Assembly: GCA_025765595.1 (NCBI GenBank)
Contig: JAIVFH010000375.1
Span: forward strand, 1-23,576
Length of the DNA: 23,576 nucleotides
Source: Obelidium mucronatum
Taxonomy: Eukaryota > Chytridiomycota > Chytridiomycetes > Chytridiales > Chytriomycetaceae
Direction: 5' to 3'
Shown: positions 1 through 8,800 of the stretch, piece by piece
How positions within the stretch are numbered: the stretch's first letter is position 1
Layout of the letters: each line of letters begins with the position of its first letter
Notes under the pieces: generated by a model
What the model saw: the letters and a program-made list of their open reading frames with translations, nothing else
Told to the model about the DNA's origin: nothing
Database searches by the model: none
Made by a program: the position numbers and the translations under genes

Positions 1-587
1 GCGTTTTTGAGGACCAATCGGTTTGTGTTAGCTGTTCTCACCGACTCTGTTTAACTTATCATTACGTACAGTGACCCTTGCGATAAAATGATTTCGTACT
101 TGAAAAAGTATTTCAACCCTGAAAAACCTGACGGACCATTCTCACTGGCCATCCAAGCAGGACGAGAAGGTGCTCGATTAAGTCACGGTCACGAAAAACA
201 GTACAACTATGTCTTACAATCTCTTACCCTCTGGCGCGAGATTATGCATGGTATAACTTGTAGTTTAATTCGTTCACAACAATCTCCAATCGCTAACTTG
301 TATATCAAGATATGTTCATGCTTTGGGGATTGGCCGAAAACGATCTCTTGTCTGATAACAATCCATACAGACTGAGAGATACGGGTCAAGGATTGAACCG
401 AATGCAGGGTAAATAGTTTCTGCACGAATATTTTTTTGGAGTGAAACTAATCCACATATAGCTGCTCCAAAAACCTCAAGACTGATGCAACACGATTCTT
501 CACAGGGCGCAACAACGGGTTGGATACTGGGTGGGATCTTCGGTCATTCACATGGGAGACACGGTAAGGAAACACATTTTGTGCCAA

Positions 588-627
<40 letters not shown>

Positions 628-1012
628 AAATATCTCTACTGAATATCAACAGAACGTGCCCAATGCTCTAATGTTCATTGACAAGTACACGCAGATATAT
701 CGCATCTTACTTCCCATCGTACGATGCATTGAAAGCATTGATGATCTTGCAGCCAACAATGAGGGAATCTCGCGTTACTTTGACGACACGTTTGACGGTC
801 CAAATCAACTGCGTCTTTTGATTTTGAGTGATTTCTTTAGACACGCGTTTGATGGAAGTGGGGCGGATAATTTCTTCAGTGCTGGGAGTTGCATTGATGG
901 GCGGCTGACGAGTGCTTGGAATTGGTGTAGTACTGTGGAAAAGAAGAGTTATTTTCATGTGTTTTTGTTGAGTGGATTTGTTGGGTTTGATGGGGAAGGG
1001 TTTAGTGCATGA
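1..1012 (+). CDS. UPF0652/DUF2009 family protein, C-terminal part (5' truncated; apparent frameshift)
   Basis: This is the C-terminal part of a conserved eukaryotic protein of unknown molecular function (DUF2009, UPF0652). Exons read as <1-20, 72-250, 310-408, 462-563 and 653-1012, with GT-AG introns between. Seen motifs, in family order, are NRDPCDKM, LQSLTLWREIMHDMF, RLRDTGQGLNRMQ, VGSSVIHMGD, NVPNALMFIDKYTQ, FRHAFDGSGADNFF and DGRLTSAWNWC, ending FDGEGFSA at a TGA. The order and spacing match the family throughout. One defect stands out. In exon 462-563 the frame required by the upstream exons (AAPKTSRLMQ) and the frame required downstream (ILHRAQQRVGYWVGSS) differ by one base, switching near 486-493. 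No alternative splice site repairs this: the downstream frame has a TGA at 483-485. It may be an assembly indel or a real lesion. The intron at 564-652 contains a 36-nt A run. The N-terminal half lies outside the window. Confidence 0.85.
590..625. repeat. A36 homopolymer inside an intron
   Basis: This is an uninterrupted run of 36 A inside the last intron of the UPF0652 gene. It lies upstream of an AACTAAAT-like branch region and the CAACAG acceptor at 652. The run is on the sense strand, so it does not act as a polypyrimidine tract. Its length is probably polymorphic or imprecisely assembled. Confidence 0.95.
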
Positions 1013-1296
1013 AAGAGTGTGATATTGTGTGTTATCATAAGAGAAGGACAGTGTTGTGTTTAAAAAACTTGGAAAATCCAATTTCTTTGAATATCGAAGC
1101 GTGTTCACTTACCTTCAACCTGGGTTTTTTCTTGGTAACAGACATCAACCACAACTGTCGCCGCCAAATACGTATCAACGAATACATCTCTATCACAGCC
1201 GGCAAGAATTAATAACAAATGTACCGCTAGACTGCCTTATAATAATTATAAGCCAGTTTTTCCTCGAAAGATTTCCAGAATTGTCACCCCAAAAAA
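1013..1296. other. Intergenic, UPF0652 3' flank and LRR-protein 5' flank
   Basis: The stretch is AT-rich and lies between two genes on the same strand. I see no convincing coding signal. It should hold the 3' UTR of the UPF0652 gene and the promoter of the LRR gene. The bases just before the LRR start codon are A-rich (CCCCAAAAAA), as is common for fungal starts. I could not place a TATA box or poly(A) signal with confidence. Confidence 0.5.
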
Positions 1297-2933
1297 ATGC
1301 TGCTCCCTTTGATCTTGATCGTGTCACTTGCTGCGATCGATAGCGCGTTAGCCGCAGCTATTCCAGACTGTGTCGCGCTTGTGCAGTTGTTTCCAACGGT
1401 TGATTTCGATCAACCTGCTGATTGCTCGTTTGTCAGAAACAACAGCATTGTGGGTTGGAGCTCCTTCTCCCCTGAAACAACAACAGCAACAACTTTGGAT
1501 TCTCCGACAAGTTTAGTTTCCGTTTATTTTGATCGTCTGAAAAACGCGTTTTTGCACTAATAATTTATATTCACTGGTATATGTACCACCCTTACACATT
1601 GATATTACCCCGGTTGTAGCATCCAGCTTCGTTTCCAGCAGCGCATTGGCTTCTTCGACATCCCAATCTACGTTCAGCTCATCGATCGCGTCTTCTTCAA
1701 CAGTTCCTCCGTCAGAATCATCCTCGTCAAGCTCGTTAATCGCGTCTTCTTCAACAGTTTCTGCTTCAGCGTCGTCATCGTCAACTGTGGTATCTAACTC
1801 GCAAGGAATCGACTGCCTGTAAAAAAAAATACAATTCTGCCCCATCTCCTCCTATTTTTAATATTTAAATTTCGATATAATATAGGGATGAAACAAGTCG
1901 AACCAACAACATGAATACATGTTACGACAGCCTATGCGATCGATACGAAACGAATCCACCCAACACAGCAGAGTACAGTTTTTATTATTCATTCTGTTGT
2001 GGATTGAATGGTGGATGGTTTGTTGGTAAGTTTCAAGCGTATTGCAATAATTGCCGCCTTGCCAAAAACAAGAGATCTTGTGCTAATAGAAGGCGAGATT
2101 CCGCTCCCACGTAAATAAGATTCATTTTTGACTTCAACCCCGTCATTTATACCATGCCTTACACATTCAATTTCTTTTTCTAGGTCCAACTTAATCTTAC
2201 TGTAAAGTAGCCCTTGTTGTTTTCAGGGTTTAAAACAATCTAAAAAAATATATATATATTCTGCTATTCAAATACCCATAGAAATCTCTCCAAGAAGGAG
2301 CTGTCGGGTCCTATTCCTGAGACAATTGGTCAATTTGCCGCATTGAAATCTTTGGATTTGAGCGGGAATAAGTTTACGGGAGCGATTCCGGATTCCTTGA
2401 AGCAATTACAAAACTTGGAAGTTTTGAATATTGCTGAAAACCAGCTGATTGGAGAGTTGCCAAAGTCTCTTGTACAGTTGATGACATCTAAAGGTGGAAA
2501 AATGTAACTAGGGCTTCCTTTCTCTTTTACTTGCGGCACTGAAATCCTCATTCAAACACATGAAAAAAAAACTAGCACCTTTGGTCTCAACTGTCTAGAA
2601 CGAGCCTCAAATCAAAGAAAGTCATGCCCACAGTCCTCCAAATTCATCAACTGCCAACACATTAGCGATACCAAAACCTTCATGGACTCCAAATACAATC
2701 TGGCATGGGAGCTATATAACAGCGGCAGCGAATACGACGCCATCAAGGCAAGTTTCGAGGGCCAGTCTGGGAATCCGGCCCAAGCTGAGGTATTGTACCA
2801 AGCCTTCAATGACTACACAAACCACGTCTTGTGGTGTTCAAAGAATGCGCCGTGGTTTGGGTATTATTGGAAGAGTGGTGGTTCTGAGAGAATTGTCAAA
2901 AGATTCGGCAATGATTTATTGAATCGCCGGTGA
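1297..2933 (+). CDS. Secreted leucine-rich-repeat protein with Ser-rich linker (multi-exon)
   Basis: Likely extracellular or wall-associated LRR protein of unknown ligand. Residues 1-19 (MLLPLILIVSLAAIDSALA) look like a cleaved signal peptide, followed by a Cys-containing N-cap (PDCVALVQLFP...ADCSF). Exons that join in phase are 1297-1510, 1620-1818, 1886-2025 and 2090-2110, then 2282-2503 and 2576-2933. Exon 1620-1818 is a Ser/Thr-rich, mucin-like linker that could be O-glycosylated. Exon 1886-2025 is Cys-rich (CYDSLCDRY, FCCGLNGGW). Exon 2282-2503 has plant-type LRRs (KELSGPIPETIGQF, LKSLDLSGNKFTGAIP, LEVLNIAENQLIGELP). The last exon is Cys-containing, with no membrane anchor seen, ending at TGA 2931. 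The junction between 2110 and 2282 is one base out of phase in every splicing I tried, with or without a possible 18-nt exon at 2184-2201. Exon structure there is therefore uncertain. Family assignment is firm; function is unknown. Confidence 0.75.
1685..1759 (+). repeat. Direct 21-nt repeat within the Ser-rich linker
   Basis: A 21-nt segment beginning ATCGCGTCTTCTTCAACAG occurs identically at 1685-1705 and 1739-1759. The offset is 54 nt (18 codons), so the frame is kept. Each copy encodes IASSSTV in the Ser-rich linker of the LRR protein. This indicates recent in-frame internal duplication of low-complexity coding sequence. Confidence 0.85.
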
Positions 2934-3425
2934 ACTGACTGTATAGGTACAGGTATGGTTTCTTCCAATAAAAAATAAGCAATAGTTGAGAATCAATATT
3001 TGAGGCAAGAAAAAAAAAAGTTGGACTGACCAGGTTAACCTGGTGTTGACTTGGTTTCGAACCTGGTTTTGACCTGGTTTTAACCTGGATGTGAATGCGA
3101 CTTTTCGTGAAAAAGAAAGTTTCGCCTGGAAACACTAGCATCGACGATTAACTCAATTTTATGGCGGCACTGACGGGTTATGGTGTCTTCTAACGTGACA
3201 GGACTAAGGAGATGAGAATGGCAAAGGCGCGTTTCCATGGCAAAAAACGAAAGTAGCGAATGCATTTCTTTCAAGATGCAATAGTACTCGTTATGTTTTC
3301 ATTCATATGTTATTAGCTATTTTGGTGACATGGTAGTGGTGGAATTTCATAAATTACAGGAGTTCTATTATGCCCAAGCATATGTAAATAAGTGTGTTTG
3401 TGAAGTGCGAGATAAAAAGTGTGAT
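2934..3425. other. Intergenic between convergent genes
   Basis: This is the shared 3' region of the LRR gene (+) and the OCH1-like gene (-). It is AT-rich, with no supportable gene. The only organised element is the ACCTGGT array at 3029-3089, annotated separately. Short ORFs here have no recognisable protein features. Confidence 0.6.
3029..3089. repeat. Palindrome-headed array of five ACCTGGT-type motifs at 11-12 bp spacing
   Basis: Positions 3029-3044 form a perfect 16-bp palindrome, ACCAGGTTAACCTGGT. The right half-site starts a row of motifs beginning at 3038 (ACCTGGT), 3049 (ACTTGGT), 3061 (ACCTGGT), 3072 (ACCTGGT) and 3083 (ACCTGGA). Intervals are 11, 12, 11 and 11 bp, about one helical turn. 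It lies between two converging genes. It could be a protein-binding array, a 3' UTR element or a decayed minisatellite. The sequence alone does not decide. Confidence 0.7.
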
Positions 3426-4737
3426 TCAGTAGGCTGGTGCCCACGAATGACCCCAATAAGTGATTGCATAAGCCTTTCGTTCTGGATCAACATAATCCAA
3501 ACATTTCGTAGTGTTTAACGAATGCGACCGCATAGCATAACAGGCATCCACAAGCCCTTTAGTTTTCTCTTGTGTCCATGAGAATGGGAATATGTATTCT
3601 GCGTTCAAGCGTTTGTTTAGGACTCGCCAATTCAGATTACTGTTTTTTTTTTCAAGTGTTTTGTTTTTACCTGGCGGCGCAACATAAACGGGTTCCTCTT
3701 TTGCCACTTTGGATTTGGCATAGTTTTTGTAACATCGATACAACATGGCCGGTCCTGTAATCTGTTCCACGCTTCCCTTCCGGTTCGACATTATTCGTTT
3801 CGCGCACTGCATCCACATTGGATGTCCAGGTTTCGAAGACATGAATGCGTTTGGAATACTATGTGCGTACAAGAACAGATTCATCCCAACCGACATTGAG
3901 CCAAGTACAGCGTGATGTGAAGCTAGAAGAGTGTCTATTTGAAGCGGTTTAAACGAGTGTTAAAAGACAAGATTCCAACACTTACCCAAAGGTTTCAAGC
4001 ATTCAAAATCCAAATCCGCATAGACTCCACCATACTTGTGCATGTAAAACACTCGACTTGAATCGGCACGCATAATCGGATCTTCGAAGGAATCAAAGGT
4101 TTCGAGGAACCAAGGATAGTCGGTCACAATCAGATTTCGGTTGTCAGCGTCCGTCCATAGCTTATATTCGTAGTCAGGATTTAACCGTTGCCACGTTCTT
4201 GTCCAGTTGATGTATTTCTGTTTTGGGACAGGGGGTCGGTGGAGGGGGGCGTAGGTTAGTCACAGAGCGTTTCAAGGTTTCATGTATTGTGTTGGGGTTG
4301 GCCAGCTGCATCCAAATAGTTTGTTCCATCGATTGCAATCCTGAATTATCCACGGTTACAGATACAATTACTCCAGCAAGAACAAGGGGGGGTTTGGCAA
4401 AGCATCAGAAGAGAGTTCAAATTTTTGTTTTTACGCACGTCAGGTACTTCATCTGTTTTCCAGCTTTGATGTATGATCTTTGGTATCAATCTGTTTCCCG
4501 GAATCACATTGACTTTGTGTGTATCATGCTCTGATGAATAGTGTGCATCCATGAATGTAAATTGATCTTTTTGTGGTTGTTGCCTTGTTATTAGATATCC
4601 CCGACTAGGCAGAACCAACGCAAATGCAGCTTACATATTGTGAGCAATATCAGAGAAGCAAAGGCAAGGCATGCAACTGGTGACCGCAGCCTTCGCCATT
4701 GTATCAGGCGCATGACAGACGGCTTTCGCACGACCAT
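3426..4737 (-). CDS. OCH1-like (DXD) glycosyltransferase, type II membrane protein
   Basis: Predicted Golgi or ER glycosyltransferase of the OCH1-like sugar-binding DXD (GT32) family, transferring a nucleotide-sugar-derived residue to glycans. Four exons on the minus strand (4737-4635, 4566-4439, 4217-3986, 3922-3426) join in phase to 319 residues. A basic N-terminus is followed by one membrane segment at about residues 20-34 (SPVACLAFASLILLTI), giving type II topology. Motifs in order are IPKIIHQSWKTDEVPD, NWTRTWQRLNPDYEYKLWTD, IMRADSSRVFYMHKYGG and VYADLD, whose DLD near residues 145-147 is the metal/nucleotide-binding DXD. The C-terminus ends YWGHSWAPAY. The first intron's acceptor is fixed by phase. 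The 221-nt second intron is the longest here and starts with a weaker GTGCGT donor. The acceptor sugar and the exact enzyme are not determinable. The start is the first Met before the membrane anchor. Confidence 0.85.
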
Positions 4738-4946
4738 TTTTTCAAGGGTGAATGAAACAAGAAAATCAGAAACAAATCTAACCCAAAAAACACTAATCCC
4801 CGGTTGCTGACAGAGAAAGTAAAGACATGAGATGACTCTCGAATCCGATAAACGGGATGTGTTGAATTCACCAGACAATGAACGCGACAGATTCATACTG
4901 CATCAGGCTATTCGTATACAATTATTAAACTATCTATTTTTTTCTC

Positions 4947-5573
4947 CTATATTATTGCTGAGTTTGCTTCAGCTGCATTCCTTGCTATTTCCATCAGTTG
5001 CCCTTCAAACACCAAATCAACTTCCCTCAACGTCTTCCACCGCTCAATCAGTCCTTCTATCGTTATATATGCATCTCCATCAGGACTTTTTTCATAATCA
5101 TCGTCGTCTTCTATCACTGAATAGCCAGACCCCAGTTTTACTTCAGAAACCAACACTCGAAGAACCCTCACTTCAGCATCATACATTCCAGCCAAAGAAT
5201 CAACATTCAAGGCCGTAGAAACTAATCCTTGGTCTTGAGGAGATGAAGCCACGAGCGAAACAACTTCCCGACGAATCGTTTGCAGTTGAATGGCTGCTTG
5301 CTCCAACTTGTCCATTTGATCATTCTGGAGCAGATTCAAAAGTATTTGTGATTTACGCAGCTGAGTTTTTATGAGGAGGGATATCACGTTGTTGTCGATG
5401 GACGTTGAGTTGAATAGTTCGTTTGGGGTTTTAGACAATGCGACTGAGGCTGTGAGTTGCTGTTTCAAGTTATGCAGCGAAAGTAGTGTTTGAAGCATCT
5501 GCGAATGAATAGCATTGATTTGTTTTGTGGCAGTTGCGATCCGTGTCCAGACTCGAAGGGATGTTGCATCCAT
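4947..5573 (-). CDS. Helical protein, tentatively AIRIM/C1orf109-like
   Basis: An intronless ORF of 208 residues starting MDATSLRVWTRI. The protein is almost entirely helix-forming, with heptad-like leucines (LLSLHNLKQQL, KSQILLNLLQNDQMDKLEQA). An acidic loop (EDDDDYEKSPDGD) lies near residue 160 and a final helix begins TIEGLIERWKTLREVD. No catalytic motif or membrane segment is visible. The layout recalls the animal C1orf109/AIRIM family, which partners AFG2 AAA-ATPases in ribosome maturation: a Trp near the start, an SLxNLxxQL helix, then a C-terminal helix with an aromatic-rich turn. That match is from memory and weak. A GTG lies one codon upstream, but ATG at 5573 is the natural start. 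A 33-nt A tract ends 6 nt before this ATG in the transcript sense. Confidence 0.6.
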   Translation of the reverse strand: MDATSLRVWTRIATATKQINAIHSQMLQTLLSLHNLKQQLTASVALSKTPNELFNSTSIDNNVISLLIKTQLRKSQILLNLLQNDQMDKLEQAAIQLQTIRREVVSLVASSPQDQGLVSTALNVDSLAGMYDAEVRVLRVLVSEVKLGSGYSVIEDDDDYEKSPDGDAYITIEGLIERWKTLREVDLVFEGQLMEIARNAAEANSAII

Positions 5574-5576
5574 CAC

Positions 5577-5577
5577 T

Positions 5578-5614
<37 letters not shown>

Positions 5615-5836
5615 TGGCTGGCCAGCATGTATCGACCGATCTATAATAGTTAAAGATAATTAACGCGTGGTATTTCCCAATAGTTTATTATTCGAATTGT
5701 CGGGGAAAGATAAAGTTGCCGTTGCGACAGAACATACCACCAACCATCAACGCACCAACACCTCATTTAATGGGATTTAAATATAAAAAAGAGGAATTAA
5801 ATAAATAAACAGACCAACGCCTCACACTCATCAAGT
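5577..5836. other. Intergenic, upstream of the helical-protein gene
   Basis: This separates the start of the helical protein (-) from the stop of DNAAF5 (-). It contains the T33 tract at 5580-5612 and otherwise AT-rich sequence with no coding signal. The promoter of the helical-protein gene must lie here, close to the DNAAF5 3' end. Confidence 0.5.
5580..5612. repeat. T33 homopolymer (A33 in the sense of the adjacent gene)
   Basis: An uninterrupted run of 33 T on the plus strand. On the minus strand it is an A33 tract whose last base is 6 nt upstream of the ATG at 5573. If transcribed, it gives a poly(A) leader directly in front of the start codon. If not, it is a nucleosome-excluding dA:dT promoter tract. 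Confidence 0.95.
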
Positions 5837-8800
5837 TCACAACAACATCAAACTCTCACAAATGGCATCCAATTTGGCAACATTCCGAAACCGCTTTTTA
5901 GCAACCTCCAACTGCTCCTTCACAACATCTCTCGGAGCAGCCTGACAAACTGCCAGCAAAGCTTCTGCGGCACTGTCTTGAACCGCGCTATTTGCATCAT
6001 CCACATGAATCACTGTTCCCTTCACAAGCTCGACCCAATGAACATCATCTAATCTAGTTTCAATGTAAACGCCATTGACTAACGCCCCATTCAATCCGTT
6101 TTCTTGGGCCGGGTGTTGGGTGTACCAAAATTCGATAGCCTTGATCAGTTTGATAACAGTGGAGCAAGCAAGGATCCGGACATTATCATTTGCGTCGTCG
6201 AGGCGTTTGAGAAGTTCTGGATAAGTGTTTTTGAACTGTTGCGCTGTTGGGAAAAAATTAAAAAATAAGCGTCTTTTTTTTTTGCGAGTCGACGAAAAAC
6301 AGTTTGCTTGCAACCAACCTAAAAAGTCCAGTTGGCATTCTACAGCTCCTTCCAAAAACCACTTTAAGGATTGAACTGCCACCATTCGGGTTTCCAATTC
6401 ATCTTCCTCCATACATGCGGTTGTGACGGGCAAATACTGTCCGTCTTCTTTCAGGAAGGAATTCATTACGGATTTTGGAATGTATCCCAAGAATTGTCCT
6501 GTTTCTTTTGTGTGCTCTGGATTCAGAATATTTGCCAAGACTTGCATTCCAAGCCCCCGAAGCGCTGCAAGCTTTCGACCCGCCCTCCAAATAGTAGCGG
6601 GTAATACGATGGACTCTATAATCACGGACGACGCGCGAGACAGGCTTCCAGATGAATTGAGTGGCGTAGGATTCACTTGCAACAAATGCAAAAACGTTGT
6701 GAGTAAACTGAAGAGATGCTGTCAGCGATAGTCCAAAACAACAGCAAGATTATACGAAATCACCTTTGCCTGACTTCAATTTCTTTTTCCACATTGAGAC
6801 CTTCCTTAAATAGATCCAAGACCAGTTCCAAGTAGCTCCCAACAACAGAGCCACTTCTCTTCAGAAAAGTATCCAAGGTTCTCAACTCAGTAGTTGAGAA
6901 GCGGGTCCAAGACTTGACGCTGCTGAAGAAGTAAGTCTTCAAGAATCGCTCAAAGTATACTGGAAATAATTGCTCGGTGCTTGAGAAACCATGAGCTTTG
7001 GCCAAGTCCATCAAAGCCCATTCCGATTTCGAAATAAGTTCGGTCCATCCAGGAACTTTGTCTCCTCCTTTCGCACTCAAAAGAGTCATGAGGATAATGA
7101 ATAGTAGATATCCTTCCTCTCCGATTTCAATGCCACTACCAGCTGAGACTGCATTCTCAGCCATTTTGCCAGCCAAAACTTTGGCCACGTTTGCAACTTC
7201 CAACAAAAGTGGCACGCCTTCATTCCCACACATTTCCTTGTCAGCCAAAAACTTTGAAACAATGATGCAATGAGCACTGGTTATGGCGGTTGGAGCAGTA
7301 CCAGCCAAAAGACTTCCCAGCGTCCTTATTAATCCCAATGTATAAGTAACCGAGGAGTCTGGATTAATGGTCGAATGGGACAGAAGCAAATTCAAGTATA
7401 AATCGGGCTCCACAAATCTCCCCAAAACTTCAGTCGCCTTCAGGGTCTCTTTCACAACCAAAGCATCGTCAGCGGCAAGAACTCGATAGATTGCAGGAAG
7501 AAGATTTCCCATATATCCAGTGATATTTCGTTCGGCCAGTGGGACAAAGGCAGCCAGGACGCTTGCACTTTTTGCACGTACTTCCACGTTCCAATCCTGC
7601 AGACCATCAACGACTTTATTAACGGTCTTTTGGACATTGTCGCGAGCCAAATGTCGAACTCCAACTCTTGGACGCGCTATTGGGTGGGGAGATTGGATTA
7701 AAATTTACTCAATGGGAATGCCGTCCCGCTTACCTGCATCCAAAAGTACACCATGAAGTCCAACATCTACATCTTGTTCTCCCTTAACTCGATCCTCCCA
7801 TTCCAGCTCATAGAGCGCACCAAGTTGATCCAATCCAGTCCAACATCCTGCAGCAACGCTCTTCACATCGTCGACCAGGCCAGCAAAAAGAGTGGGAAGA
7901 ACTTTGTAGCCAATAGAATAGCGATCGGGCATTTTAGTGAGAAGAGCTATTGCCATCTGAAAGAGAGCGTCGCGTACGCCGGGAGTTTTATCCATTGTCA
8001 ACAAACGAAAGTGGTCCGACAGGTCGTCGAGTGGAGACGGATCCAAAAGAAGCAATGACTGAATAGACTTGAGCGATTGCGTCCGAACAGCCGCATGGCG
8101 GTGTGACAAGTTTGGAATCAGGACTTTCACTAACGCTGGGACGTGTGAGGTCAGAATCCGTCCACAATGCGTGGACAAAGAGACTACGAGATTGCATGAT
8201 TCCTTTTTGACGTCCGGAAAGGGGTCGACGAGAGTGCGCGTGAGTATTTTGACAGTTTCATCCACGCCAGGGGCAAATATTTGCTTTGTCTTGTCAACGA
8301 TGGACAGCATCAGCTTGACGAGCAGCAGACGCAGTTCTTCTGCGGGCTCAACCAGGTCTGGCTGCGAAAGCCGGTTCGACACGACTGGGACAATGTACGG
8401 CAGGACGGGGACGAGGTCGGCGGCGCTGTTCTGTTTGCGGCGGGGTCAGCGCAAACGACAAACCGAGAAACCGAGAAACAGAGAAACAAAACGAATTAGT
8501 TACTTCTGCACGGCGGCAATCGCAGCTTCGCGCACGGCGTCGCTCGCGTCGGCGGCGGCGGCGAGCAGCGGCTTCGCGACGGCGGCAAACACGCGCGCGG
8601 CGGCGGCGGGGCGCAGCGGCGCGGCGGCGGCGGCGATGGCGGCGACGGCGGCCTTCTTCTGCGCGCGCTGCGACGCCGCGGCCGCGAGGATGTTCGCCTG
8701 CACGGAGAGGCTCTGTGCGCGCGGCGGTTAGAAGAGAGAAGAAAGAGAACTCGACAAAGTGCCTTGATCAGGTGGTCGCATGCAAGCTCTTCGTCGGCGG

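Noticed and set aside
1513..1845. Minus-strand acidic ORF with repeats (EEDAINELDEDD type)
   Set aside because: It is the reverse complement of the Ser-rich linker exon of the LRR gene; the sense frame splices in phase to flanking exons.
4223..4534. Plus-strand 103-codon ORF inside the OCH1-like gene
   Set aside because: It is antisense to an intron and an exon of a well-supported gene and has no protein features.
8069..8731. Plus-strand 220-codon ORF over DNAAF5
   Set aside because: An Ala/Arg/Ser-rich shadow of the GC-rich exon and HEAT coding sequence on the opposite strand.
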